A stretch of 64,000 nucleotides of DNA, taken from contig CAZZEX010000001.1 in NCBI GenBank assembly GCA_964653285.1, positions 75,417 through 139,416 on the forward strand. The letters run 5' to 3'. The first letter of the stretch is position 1, and every line of letters begins with the position of its first letter. The notes below the pieces were generated by a model. The model was not told where the DNA came from. It saw only the letters and a list, made by a program, of their open reading frames with translations, and ran no database searches. The position numbers and the translations under genes were made by a program. This DNA comes from CAZZEX01 sp964653285 (GTDB taxonomy: Bacteria; Chloroflexota; Anaerolineae; B4-G1). Shown piece after piece: positions 48,891-57,654 of this stretch.

Positions 48891-49364
48891 ATGAAAGTCC
48901 TGGCAGTTCTGGGCGAGGGTGGGCACACAGCGGAGATGCTTAAACTAGTCGGGCTACTGGGGCCAATATACGATTACAGCTACTTGATGCTTAAACACGA
49001 TCGGACCTCGGAGGAAAAAATCAAGATAGCGGGGCCCGTATACCGGGTCATTCTTCCGCGTGGGAGACGCCCCGATTTCTCGAGCATCCTGAAGCTTCTC
49101 CTATGCTCTATCCAAGAATTTTTGGTCCTGCTTAAGGTGCGGCCGAAAGCAATCCTGAGCGCTGGTGCAGGCATCGCCGTGCCGATCTCCGTTTTCGGCT
49201 GGCTTCTAGGTGTCAAAATCATCCACGCGGAAACTGCTTGTCGAGTTCATACCTTATCTCTCGCGGGTAGGATCATGTATCACATCGCCCATCTCTTTTT
49301 CGTCCAATGGGAACCACTGAAAGAAAAGTGCCCCAAAGCCGTATATGCTGGGAGATTATTGTAA
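48891..49364 (+). CDS. Alg14-like glycosyltransferase subunit (membrane/acceptor half)
   Basis: 157 residues; AGAGGA upstream of the ATG. MKVLAVLGEGGHTAEMLKLV is the Alg14 nucleotide-sugar-like first strand, followed by membrane-associated segments (FSSILKLLLCSIQEFLVLL, GAGIAVPISVFGWLLGVKII). In eukaryotes Alg14 anchors Alg13 to add the second GlcNAc; bacteria use the pair in EPS assembly (EpsE/EpsF, WelFG style). The partner follows 67 nt downstream. Confidence 0.85.
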   Translation: MKVLAVLGEGGHTAEMLKLVGLLGPIYDYSYLMLKHDRTSEEKIKIAGPVYRVILPRGRRPDFSSILKLLLCSIQEFLVLLKVRPKAILSAGAGIAVPISVFGWLLGVKIIHAETACRVHTLSLAGRIMYHIAHLFFVQWEPLKEKCPKAVYAGRLL

Positions 49365-49431
49365 ATCTTGGTCGTTTCTACTCCTTCCTTGGACCACTCA
49401 ATCAGGACCAGGCTTTGGTGGAGGGCATACC

Positions 49432-49884
49432 ATGATTTTTGTGACGGTCGGAACTTCTGACTTTGATCAATTAGTAGAAAGAATTGACGCATCGGCTTCC
49501 TTCCTTCGCGATCAGGTCCTTGTTCAGATCGGAAATGGCGAGTACATCCCCAGGAATTGTGGGTATTTTCGCTTTGCCCCCTCACTGGATCCATATTACG
49601 ACCAAGCCGACGTTGTCGTGGCCCATGGAGGACTGGCGACTACGATGGAGGTATTAGAAAAGGGGAAGAAGTTGATCAGCGTAGAGAACACAGCCTGCAT
49701 AGACGATCACCAGACCGACATTCTAAAAGTTCTCGCCGAGGAAGGGTACTTGGTTTGGTGCCGGGATTTGGACGTGTTGCCGTCCCTGCTGGAGCGTGCG
49801 CCAGCTATGAATCTACGATCCTACGTTGCCCCCCCCTGCAGAATCGCAGAAGTGATCAAGGACTTTTTGAGGAAATTTGAGTGA
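49432..49884 (+). CDS. Alg13-like glycosyltransferase subunit (donor-binding half)
   Basis: 150 residues from the ATG at 49432, behind GGTGGAGGG. MIFVTVGTSDFDQLVERID is the GT28 C-terminal domain start, and VVVAHGGLATTMEVLEKGKK is the UDP-sugar-binding loop with a conserved His-Gly-Gly; KKLISVENTACIDDHQTDI follows. Together with the Alg14-like protein it forms one GT-B enzyme from two chains. Confidence 0.88.
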   Translation: MIFVTVGTSDFDQLVERIDASASFLRDQVLVQIGNGEYIPRNCGYFRFAPSLDPYYDQADVVVAHGGLATTMEVLEKGKKLISVENTACIDDHQTDILKVLAEEGYLVWCRDLDVLPSLLERAPAMNLRSYVAPPCRIAEVIKDFLRKFE

Positions 49885-49957
49885 CACCTCCTGACCCTGT
49901 ACTGGGCTTCTCCAAAAGTGTCCGGTAGCAAGGGAGCGCGAAAGGAAAGTAGCTGCC

Positions 49958-50977
49958 GTGCGAGTTCTGGTCGTCACCAATATGTACCCTACACCGGAAC
50001 AACCAGCCTTTGGCACATTTGTCAAGGATGACGTTGAAGCCCTGCGACGGGTCGGCATCGAGATAGATGTCCTATTTATAGATGGGCCTAAGAGTAGACT
50101 TAACTACCTATGGGGCATTTTCCGTTTTTGGTGGATGCTCCTTAAGAGTCGATATGACATTATTCATGCCCATTATGCCATTTCAGGCTTCATTGCCAGA
50201 TTGCAATTCTTTTATCCGGTCGTGGTAACATACCACGGGGGTGAAGTAAAAGATCACGTTCCGCATTGGCTGTGGTTCCTCGCCCGACGTGGTCCTCAGA
50301 TGTTTGATCGTGTCATCGTTGTCAACCACCAGGAAAAAGAAATCCTCAATAATGACGCAAAAGTGAAAATTATCCCTTGCGGCGTAGATTTTGACAAGTT
50401 TCAGCCGATTCCCCTGACTGAAGCACGTCGCTTGCTTGGGCTACCAATGAACAAACCGCTGGTATTATGGGCAGGCCAGTATTGGCAACCCGAAAAGCGG
50501 TTTGAGCTGGTCGAAGCATCTTTGGAAGTTCTAAAGCAACGCTGTCCCGAAGCCGAGTTGGTCCTCGTCTCGGGCCAACCCCATTCGGTTATCCCGATCT
50601 ACATGAGTGCCTGCGACGTGTTCGTATTCACATCGTGGTCCGAGGGATCGCCGATGGTCATCAAAGAGGCAATGGCTTGTAACCTGCCGATTGTCTCAAC
50701 CGACGTCGGCGATGTGGCCGAGGTCATTGAAGGCGTTGAAGGGTGCTACTTGGTCAAGCCTGATCCTGAAGATGTGGCTGACAAACTACTTAGAGTCCTG
50801 CAATGGCGTCAGCGCACCAATGGACGTGACAAAATCAAACATCTGGGTTCTGACCCAATCGCCCAGCGCATTATTGCCGTTTATGACGAGTTGTGCCCAT
50901 TTGTATCGGCAACAGAGGCGTCGGAGCCCCGGAACAGCCGTTCCGATTGTACGAGGAGCGGGTATTCACCGCCATGA
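49958..50977 (+). CDS. GT4-family glycosyltransferase
   Basis: 339 residues, GTG start with AAAGGA upstream. MRVLVVTNMYPTPEQPAFGTFVKDD, VVTYHGGEVKD, IIPCGVDFDKFQP and the donor-site EX7E motif SEGSPMVIKEAMACNLPIVSTD. The tail (SATEASEPRNSRSDCTRSGY) looks unstructured. Its stop overlaps the next start as ATGA, so the two are translationally coupled. Confidence 0.9.
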   Translation: MRVLVVTNMYPTPEQPAFGTFVKDDVEALRRVGIEIDVLFIDGPKSRLNYLWGIFRFWWMLLKSRYDIIHAHYAISGFIARLQFFYPVVVTYHGGEVKDHVPHWLWFLARRGPQMFDRVIVVNHQEKEILNNDAKVKIIPCGVDFDKFQPIPLTEARRLLGLPMNKPLVLWAGQYWQPEKRFELVEASLEVLKQRCPEAELVLVSGQPHSVIPIYMSACDVFVFTSWSEGSPMVIKEAMACNLPIVSTDVGDVAEVIEGVEGCYLVKPDPEDVADKLLRVLQWRQRTNGRDKIKHLGSDPIAQRIIAVYDELCPFVSATEASEPRNSRSDCTRSGYSPP

Positions 50978-52257
50978 ATCCGATTTCCGCAGCAATCGAA
51001 GGTAAAGGACCCCTCAACTTTCTGCGGCGCGGCCTGAGCATTGCCAGCCGCTATGGAATGACGCCCGATAAGATGGAGCGATCGCTGGCGCAATTTGTCG
51101 CCACATTGCGCCGGTTCGGATGCAGCGCCACCTTTCCGCTTACCTCGGTTGCGCTGCAACGAAGTCCTCACGTCATAAGCAAGTATCAGGCAGGAGACAT
51201 CGAGTTCGCGGTCCACGGCTATCGTCATCTGGACTACTCCCAGCTTTCGCAGAGCAAACAGCGTGCCCACCTGACACTGGCCAGGCGGATTTTTGCCGGG
51301 GCTGGCATTCAGCCGCAGGGGTTTCGCGGCCCCTACTTGCGCTGGAACCTCGACACGTTGGTCGCTCTCCAGCAACAGGGCTTCGCTTACGACAGCAGCC
51401 AGGGACTCGCCTGGGATGTGCTGGATGGCCGCGAGACGTCGGCCTACCTTCACGTGTTGAACTTTTACGGCGCCAGATCAGCCCACGACTATCCGTCTCT
51501 GCCAGACCTGGAAAAGAGTCTGGTGCGCATTCCATACAGCCTGCCCGATGACGAGGCACTAGTGGAGCGGCTGGACTTGAAAACACCCGCTAAGATGAGC
51601 GCGCTCTGGCTGGCTATTTTGCATCACACGTATGAACTGGGGGAATTGTTTACGCTGGGCTTACACCCGGAGCGGATTGGTCTCTGCCTGGAACCATTGA
51701 CGGCTGTCCTGGCCGGAACCCGCCGGCTCACGCCAGCGGTGTGGATCGCCCGCCTCGACGAAATCGCGACCTGGTGGCGGGCTCGGGCCGAGGCGGTTGT
51801 CGAGATAACCGATGCCGCTGACAGCGGGCTTCACCTGACGGTGAGGGGTCCCTGCGGCACCACCGTGCTAGTCCGCGCCGTCGAAGTGGACGCCCCCACC
51901 ACATACTGGGCCAATGGCTACCGGCAAGTGGAGACAACGACATTCACCACACGTGCCCCAGCGCGGCCTTTCATTGGTCTTTCGCCGGGTACCTCGCCAA
52001 GGTTAGCCAGCTTCTTGCGCCAGCAAGGCTATATCGTTGAAGTCAGCGAGGAACGCCGTCTTTACCCATGTTACTTTGACCAGGCGGAATTCGTCGCTGA
52101 GCATAAGCGTCCGCTGCTGGCTCAAATTGAGGGAATAGACTGTCCGCTGGTGCGGCTGGGCCGCTGGCCGAACGGCGCCCGCAGCGCCCTGGCCGTCACT
52201 GGCGACATTGACGCCCTGACTTTATGGGACTACGGCTTGCGCCTCTTCGGGAGATGA
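50974..52257 (+). CDS. Polysaccharide-deacetylase-like protein with displaced Asp motif
   Basis: 427 residues. NodB-fold elements are His81/His85 in VHGYRHLDYS and GFRGPYLRWN, but the first motif (TFDD-like) is not at the N-terminus. A GDIDA segment of that kind stands instead at the extreme C-terminus, ALAVTGDIDALTLWDY. Between them lies a beta-rich accessory part (LHLTVRGPCGTTVLVRAVEV). Either the fold is circularly permuted or a second domain has been cut off. The next gene begins after a repeat of GGCTTGCGCCTCT around the stop codon. Function on glycan acetyl groups is by analogy. Confidence 0.75.
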   Translation: MNPISAAIEGKGPLNFLRRGLSIASRYGMTPDKMERSLAQFVATLRRFGCSATFPLTSVALQRSPHVISKYQAGDIEFAVHGYRHLDYSQLSQSKQRAHLTLARRIFAGAGIQPQGFRGPYLRWNLDTLVALQQQGFAYDSSQGLAWDVLDGRETSAYLHVLNFYGARSAHDYPSLPDLEKSLVRIPYSLPDDEALVERLDLKTPAKMSALWLAILHHTYELGELFTLGLHPERIGLCLEPLTAVLAGTRRLTPAVWIARLDEIATWWRARAEAVVEITDAADSGLHLTVRGPCGTTVLVRAVEVDAPTTYWANGYRQVETTTFTTRAPARPFIGLSPGTSPRLASFLRQQGYIVEVSEERRLYPCYFDQAEFVAEHKRPLLAQIEGIDCPLVRLGRWPNGARSALAVTGDIDALTLWDYGLRLFGR

Positions 52258-52288
52258 AAGTGGCTTGCGCCTCTCTGGAAAGAGTACT

Positions 52289-53323
52289 ATGAGCATCGCT
52301 ATCGTCCGCACCCTACCAGAACAAGAATGGCGCAGTTTCGTGGAGGAGCATCCGACGGGGAATGTCTTTCATACGCCGGAGATGTTTCAGGTGTTTGGCC
52401 GCACAAAGGGCCATCAGCCAGAGTTGTGGGTGGCTGCCAAGGACGGACGCGCGTTGGCTTTACTGCTGCCAGTACAGATCACGTTGATGAGTAGATTACT
52501 GCGCCCCTTCACGACACGAGCGGTTGCCTATGGCAGTGTGCTCTGCACTCCCGGCGCGGAAGGACAGGAGGCTCTGGCTCTGCTGCTGCAAACCTATACG
52601 CAGGAGGTAAACGGAGCCCCGCTCTTCACCGAGCTACGCAACCTGTCGAACATAGAAACGGTGCAGCCGATCCTACGCGAGCATGGCTTCGTCTACGAAG
52701 ACCACTTGAACTACCTGGTCGACCTGGGTCGTCCGCCAGAGGCCGTATTCCAAAGTATTGGACGCCGAACACGCAAGAACCTCCGGCGCGCACTCAGACG
52801 AGGTGAGGTGGTTATCAGAGAGGTCAATCAGCGCGAGCAGGTGACGTTATGTTATGAACTGCTGCGCAGGACTTACGCCAGTGCTAAGGTGCCCCTGGCA
52901 GATCGATCGTTGTTTGAAGCAGCATTCGACATATTGCATCCTCGGGGTATGGTCAAGTTTCTGTTGGCTCGGGTAGGCGATGTCTATATCGCCGGCTCGG
53001 TAGAGTTGGTTTACAAAGATACGATCTATGGTTGGTATGGTGGTATGGATCGTTCATACAGCCGCTACATGCCCAACGAGTTGTTGATGTGGCACATCCT
53101 TAAATGGGGCGCAGAAAGCGGCTGCAAAGTGTACGATTTCGGCGGCGCGGGCAGGCCGGACGAGGAATACGGTGTGCGCGATTTCAAAGCCAAATTCGGC
53201 GGCCAATTGGTTTGCTATGGGCGCAACACGTTCATTCACGCACCAACCAGGCTTGCCATCAGCGAGGTGGGGTATCAGATTTATCGCAATTTGAACGGGA
53301 TCATAAATGAGCAGACTGTTTGA
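52289..53323 (+). CDS. FemAB/GNAT-like acyltransferase
   Basis: 344 residues from the ATG at 52289. Two tandem GNAT folds in the Acetyltransf_6/FemAB manner: EWRSFVEEHPTGNVFHTPEM at the start, GRRTRKNLRRALRRGEVVIREV in the linker helix, and YGWYGGMDRSYSRYMPNELLMWHILKWG followed by DFGGAGRPDEEYGVRDFKAKFGG at the end. Such proteins add amino-acyl or acyl groups to sugars or peptide precursors. Similar genes mark EPS loci associated with exosortases. Confidence 0.85.
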   Translation: MSIAIVRTLPEQEWRSFVEEHPTGNVFHTPEMFQVFGRTKGHQPELWVAAKDGRALALLLPVQITLMSRLLRPFTTRAVAYGSVLCTPGAEGQEALALLLQTYTQEVNGAPLFTELRNLSNIETVQPILREHGFVYEDHLNYLVDLGRPPEAVFQSIGRRTRKNLRRALRRGEVVIREVNQREQVTLCYELLRRTYASAKVPLADRSLFEAAFDILHPRGMVKFLLARVGDVYIAGSVELVYKDTIYGWYGGMDRSYSRYMPNELLMWHILKWGAESGCKVYDFGGAGRPDEEYGVRDFKAKFGGQLVCYGRNTFIHAPTRLAISEVGYQIYRNLNGIINEQTV

Positions 53324-54482
53324 GTGGGGCCGTTGGGTATGGTGTGAAGCGGAGCTGTCAGCATCACCGATGATACAACGTACGGTGATGCCTCGCCTAC
53401 ACGAAGCAAAAGAGGTCTCGCGACTACTGCTCAGGCCTTATCTAATCATTTATCAATGGCAGGGCCAGGGCCAGGGTGGGCCGTTGACAGTCAGTTACGC
53501 CGGTTTGGGATATGCCAGCCCATTCCTGCAGAAACTCCTGTTTACGGAGGAACCATCAGAAAGAGAAATATGCCGAATACCTGTGTGGAACTTGAGTAAG
53601 CAAGTTGACTCGCTATCCAGTGACCTCACCATCATCGAGGCCAGCAAGTATCTGACCCGCAAACTTCCTCGACGAGGCTCTATCTCATTGCCGTTCCGAG
53701 TATATCACAGCCTGGACGTTCAGAGGGAATGGAAAGATTTGCGTGGCGGTTTTCGCGAGACCACTCGTAAGAATGACTTAAGACGAATACGTAAGTATGG
53801 TTATGAATGCACGCTAAGCCGAAGTCAAGAAGACCTTGAAATGTTCTATCACACCATGTACGTCCCAACGACAGCGGCAAGACACGGCCAACTGGCCTCA
53901 ATAGACCCCATTGAGACGTTGTACCAGTATTTTCGACATGGTTTTCTACTTTTGATCAAGCGAGATGGACGTATTGTCTCCGGTGGTCTTTGTTCAATTC
54001 AGCAAAAGACGGTCAGTATAGCCTTAAGTGGAGTGATCAACTCGAATCGTCAACTGAGACGAGAAGGTGCGGTAGCAGCCATTCATTACTCCCTTATCCG
54101 GTGGGCAAACGAAGAAGGATATCAGACTGTAAATCTCGGAGCCTGTTGGCCATTTTTGAACAATGGCATATTCCAGTACAAGCGGAAATGGGGGGCAACC
54201 GTGGCGATCCCATCACGGGAACACAAACGAATCTGGATCAGAATCCAGCGTGATACACCCGCTGTGAGGCAATATATGAAAGACAATCCTTGTGTTGTCG
54301 TGGGCGAAAGAGGAGAGTTGCAGGGGCTTGTCGTCACCGACAACCTCGACAGCGTTACGACCGAGGTTAGAGCGAGATGGCAAAAAAGATACGCGACACC
54401 CGGATTGCATGACCTTCTCGTCCGCTCAATAGCAGACTTCCTGGAGGGACCTGTAATAGGAGAGAGTACTGGCAGTGATTAG
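53307..54482 (+). CDS. Second FemAB/GNAT-like acyltransferase
   Basis: 391 residues; overlaps the previous gene by 17 nt. Same family but clearly different: RETTRKNDLRRIRKYGYECT is the linker helix, FYHTMYVPTTAARHG the acceptor region, and IHYSLIRWANEEGYQTVNLGACWPFLNNGIFQYKRKWG the second GNAT fold. The two overlapping genes may work as a pair on one precursor. Confidence 0.83.
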   Translation: MSRLFEWGRWVWCEAELSASPMIQRTVMPRLHEAKEVSRLLLRPYLIIYQWQGQGQGGPLTVSYAGLGYASPFLQKLLFTEEPSEREICRIPVWNLSKQVDSLSSDLTIIEASKYLTRKLPRRGSISLPFRVYHSLDVQREWKDLRGGFRETTRKNDLRRIRKYGYECTLSRSQEDLEMFYHTMYVPTTAARHGQLASIDPIETLYQYFRHGFLLLIKRDGRIVSGGLCSIQQKTVSIALSGVINSNRQLRREGAVAAIHYSLIRWANEEGYQTVNLGACWPFLNNGIFQYKRKWGATVAIPSREHKRIWIRIQRDTPAVRQYMKDNPCVVVGERGELQGLVVTDNLDSVTTEVRARWQKRYATPGLHDLLVRSIADFLEGPVIGESTGSD

Positions 54483-55665
54483 TGCTTATCGGCCTTACTT
54501 TGATTGGTCTGAGATACTGGCAGTGTTACGGCCTGGAGCCGGGCGAAGCGAATTTGAGGCCGCCGTGGCAAGCCGCGTAGGCGCTCGTTATGGCATAGCC
54601 TTTGCCTACGGGCGCTCCGGCATAGTCGCTTTATTTGAAGCACTGGGCCTGAGCCAGGCAGAAGTGATCATGCCAGCCTACACATGCGCGGTCATGGCCG
54701 AGGCCGTGGTTGTCTCTGGCAACAAGCCGGTATTCGTGGACATCGACCTGGCCGATTACAACATGGACATCAGCGCTACCAAAAGGGCTCTCACTTCACA
54801 CACGCGGGCAATCATCGTCACGCATATGTACGGCTATCCGGCCGACGTAGACACGATCCGCAAGGAGGTAGGCGATGATCAATTACTGATTATCGAAGAC
54901 GCTGCCTTAGCATTGCGCACGGCCGCTCCAGACGCGACTGGGATATCGGGTGATGTCGCGCTTTTCAGTTTCGGCTCCGGCAAGCAACTTTACACCATCA
55001 CCGGTGGCGTCATTGTCACCAACTCGTCCAGCCTCCATGATAAGATAAGGACCTATCGAGATCAAGAGATGAATCGGCTGCCAAACTCTGTATGGGCGAG
55101 ACGATGCATGCAAGTGCTTACCGCCTACATGGCGTTAAGTGGTTCGTTGGAAGAACGATTGGTGCAGATTAAAAACATCGGCGCGGTGAAACGGGCGCGG
55201 GACGCCGTCGGTTTGACGGGCACGGTGATGCCACGGGACTATGCCACGGCCTATGCAGACTTTCAGGGACGAATAGGTGTGGCTCAATTGCGCAAACTGG
55301 ACACCGTGTTAGAAGAGACTCGGGCACTCGCAGAGTTCTACGGCCGGGAACTACGGGACGCACCCGGCCTCACCACTGCACCTGTCATACCGGGCGCTAC
55401 CTATACGTATTATTCTGTGCGTGTTGAGGGACGTGATGAAATCGGTTTCCACCAACGCATGCGGGACAGAGGTATTGAAGTGGGCCTCAACTTCAGTTAC
55501 ACGTTGCCTCAACTCAAGGCTTATCAGTCGTACGCAAATGGCCACTACCCCCGGGCTGAGCAAGCGGCCAGGGAAGTGGTGAACCTGCCAAACTACGCCG
55601 GATTGGATATGGCAGAGGCTCGACGCATAGTTGAATGCACCCGGCGCACTATACAAGAATGCTAG
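54475..55665 (+). CDS. DegT/DnrJ/EryC1-family aminotransferase
   Basis: 396 residues, GTG start inside the end of the previous gene (8-nt overlap). PLP fold: AYGRSGIVALFEALGLSQAEVIMPAYTC, LLIIEDAALAL with Asp142, and the Schiff-base Lys170 in FSFGSGKQLYTITGG. It makes an amino-sugar on a nucleotide donor (4-amino or 3-amino type). The sugar is not readable from this sequence. Confidence 0.9.
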   Translation: MISAYRPYFDWSEILAVLRPGAGRSEFEAAVASRVGARYGIAFAYGRSGIVALFEALGLSQAEVIMPAYTCAVMAEAVVVSGNKPVFVDIDLADYNMDISATKRALTSHTRAIIVTHMYGYPADVDTIRKEVGDDQLLIIEDAALALRTAAPDATGISGDVALFSFGSGKQLYTITGGVIVTNSSSLHDKIRTYRDQEMNRLPNSVWARRCMQVLTAYMALSGSLEERLVQIKNIGAVKRARDAVGLTGTVMPRDYATAYADFQGRIGVAQLRKLDTVLEETRALAEFYGRELRDAPGLTTAPVIPGATYTYYSVRVEGRDEIGFHQRMRDRGIEVGLNFSYTLPQLKAYQSYANGHYPRAEQAAREVVNLPNYAGLDMAEARRIVECTRRTIQEC

Positions 55666-55760
55666 GCCTGAAATGTCCCCCTAAGACTGGACACATCCGT
55701 AACCACAGATCGAGGCTCTGCAGCAGTGAAGATCGTTGTCAAGCACGAGGGAGGCGAGCA

Positions 55761-57620
55761 ATGAAAGCAAATCTTAACTCATTGGGCGACTTTACGGTCT
55801 TTGGCTTCACCAGGCATCCAGAGACCTTCCTGCGGCATACGCTGCCCAATCGCCTGGGCATTACACCCAGGGTCATTAACTTTGGCCCTACTGGCCATTT
55901 CTTCTTCTACACATCCTACGGTGACGTAGAAGAGACCGAAGATGTGATCGGACTAAAGTTGGGGCTGGCTCGATCTCCACAAAAGGCCCCTTTATCTACC
56001 AAGCAACTCATTGAGCAGGGCCTGCTGACGCCCCAAACCATCGACGCCGATGCCATTCGGGGCAATGCCTTGCTGGCTTGCTTTAGCAAGAAGGTTCCCC
56101 AGTTTTCCGTTTACAAAACGCTTTTATCTATGCCTCAGCTGTTCTACTCCACCATTGATGGCGATTTAATCTGCACAGACACCCCTGGGTGCCACGCAGC
56201 TCTTCTCAGACAAGTAGAGATCTGTGAAGAGGCCATCCCCCACCATTTCCTCTTTCGGTACACGCTGGGGCGTTACAGTTACTTCCGTGATGTTTATCGC
56301 CTGCTACCCGGTGAGCTATTCACCTGGGATGGGGGTGACCTGGACATAAGGCAAGTCCGAACTCTGCGAACAGACCCAGATGACCCTGTCTTCGCTAAAG
56401 CGGATGCAACTTCAATTGACGCGCTTTACGAAGGAATGCTCGACGTTATAGGCGCCTACATCAGCGATGCCGAGGCTTCGGGACGCGTCGTCGCCAACTT
56501 GCTATCTGGTGGCATCGACTCTTCGATTACTCAATTGATGATTAACCAAAACCTTTCCGCCTCGTCACCCCGTAAATCGTACAGTTATGCGGTTCGCCTG
56601 CCAAGCTTTGAGTATGAGATTGAGTACGCCAGGCAAGCCAGCGAGATTTTCCAGACCGAACACACCTTTGCGGACATCTACCTTGAGGACTTCCTAGGCT
56701 TGCTGTTTGAAACTAACGACGCCCTGGCCCAGCCGGTTTCCTCCGAAGCAGAACCTTGCCTGTTTGCCTTGGGCAAATACATCGCTGCCCATGAAGATGG
56801 CGCCATTCACTTCTTCACCATCTCCACGGGTGCTGATACGCTGTACGGTCTGGCCGTCGCCCGAAAAATCAACGTCATCCAAAAAGCCAGGGGCATTCCC
56901 TGCTCAAGTCTGATGTTACGCGCCATGGCGAACTTTTTCGGCTCCCAATCAACTAAACGCCATGCCTTGCGCCAAATCGCGGATATCCTGCCGGAACTAA
57001 ACGACCCGGATTCGTTTAAGGTGCCAACCAACACCATTGCCACCTATACTGATATGGATGTGGCCCGCCGCTGCTTTGGCGATGATGTGATGCGCCAAAC
57101 TCTTCAATACCGGCGCTCCCTGGAGACCACCTACCTGGACAGTCCTTCGTATATGGAAAAGGTTCACATGATTGATTTCCTGAGCGACGCCTACGAGAAC
57201 GCTGTCATCAACAATTTGATGTTCCTGGCACAAGGACGCGAACACATCCCCCCCTTCCTGGACGAAGACTTCATTCGCCTTAACCGCGCCTTTCCACCGC
57301 AAGTCCGCTGCCTGAACGGTCACGAGATTAAGCCTCTGCTCAAACGAATTTTGGAACAGCATAGCACTTCTACCGTCACCAAGAAACCAAAGGGGGCTTC
57401 GGTATTTAGCGCGGACCTGTTCGATTGGATGAAAAACGGCTTTTTACGTGACCTGATCCACGACATTGACCGCCCTGATTTTGTGAGCAAAGCAGAGATC
57501 AACAACTTACTCGATCAAGTGGAATACCCTGTAGTGGGTGATCCACGTGGTTGGTTCTTGTGGAATTTGCTGACCTTTGATATTTTCCGGAAGCGGGTCA
57601 TCAATAGGACGATAGCCTGA
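55761..57620 (+). CDS. Asparagine-synthase-family amidotransferase/adenylating enzyme
   Basis: 619 residues from the ATG at 55761 (GGGAGGCGA upstream). N-terminal half resembles the amidotransferase domain with GHFFFYTSYGDVE and PQLFYSTIDGDLIC, but it does not start with Met-Cys. ATP-PP loop LLSGGIDSS is intact at 247-255. Late helices TGADTLYGLAVARK and CLNGHEIKPLLKR are synthase-like. It should adenylate a carboxylate and could form an amide on an acidic sugar. The intact PP-loop contrasts with the gene at 43971. Confidence 0.85.
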   Translation: MKANLNSLGDFTVFGFTRHPETFLRHTLPNRLGITPRVINFGPTGHFFFYTSYGDVEETEDVIGLKLGLARSPQKAPLSTKQLIEQGLLTPQTIDADAIRGNALLACFSKKVPQFSVYKTLLSMPQLFYSTIDGDLICTDTPGCHAALLRQVEICEEAIPHHFLFRYTLGRYSYFRDVYRLLPGELFTWDGGDLDIRQVRTLRTDPDDPVFAKADATSIDALYEGMLDVIGAYISDAEASGRVVANLLSGGIDSSITQLMINQNLSASSPRKSYSYAVRLPSFEYEIEYARQASEIFQTEHTFADIYLEDFLGLLFETNDALAQPVSSEAEPCLFALGKYIAAHEDGAIHFFTISTGADTLYGLAVARKINVIQKARGIPCSSLMLRAMANFFGSQSTKRHALRQIADILPELNDPDSFKVPTNTIATYTDMDVARRCFGDDVMRQTLQYRRSLETTYLDSPSYMEKVHMIDFLSDAYENAVINNLMFLAQGREHIPPFLDEDFIRLNRAFPPQVRCLNGHEIKPLLKRILEQHSTSTVTKKPKGASVFSADLFDWMKNGFLRDLIHDIDRPDFVSKAEINNLLDQVEYPVVGDPRGWFLWNLLTFDIFRKRVINRTIA

Positions 57621-57654
57621 CGGTGGAGAGATGTTAGAGAAGCAGGAGGTACTG

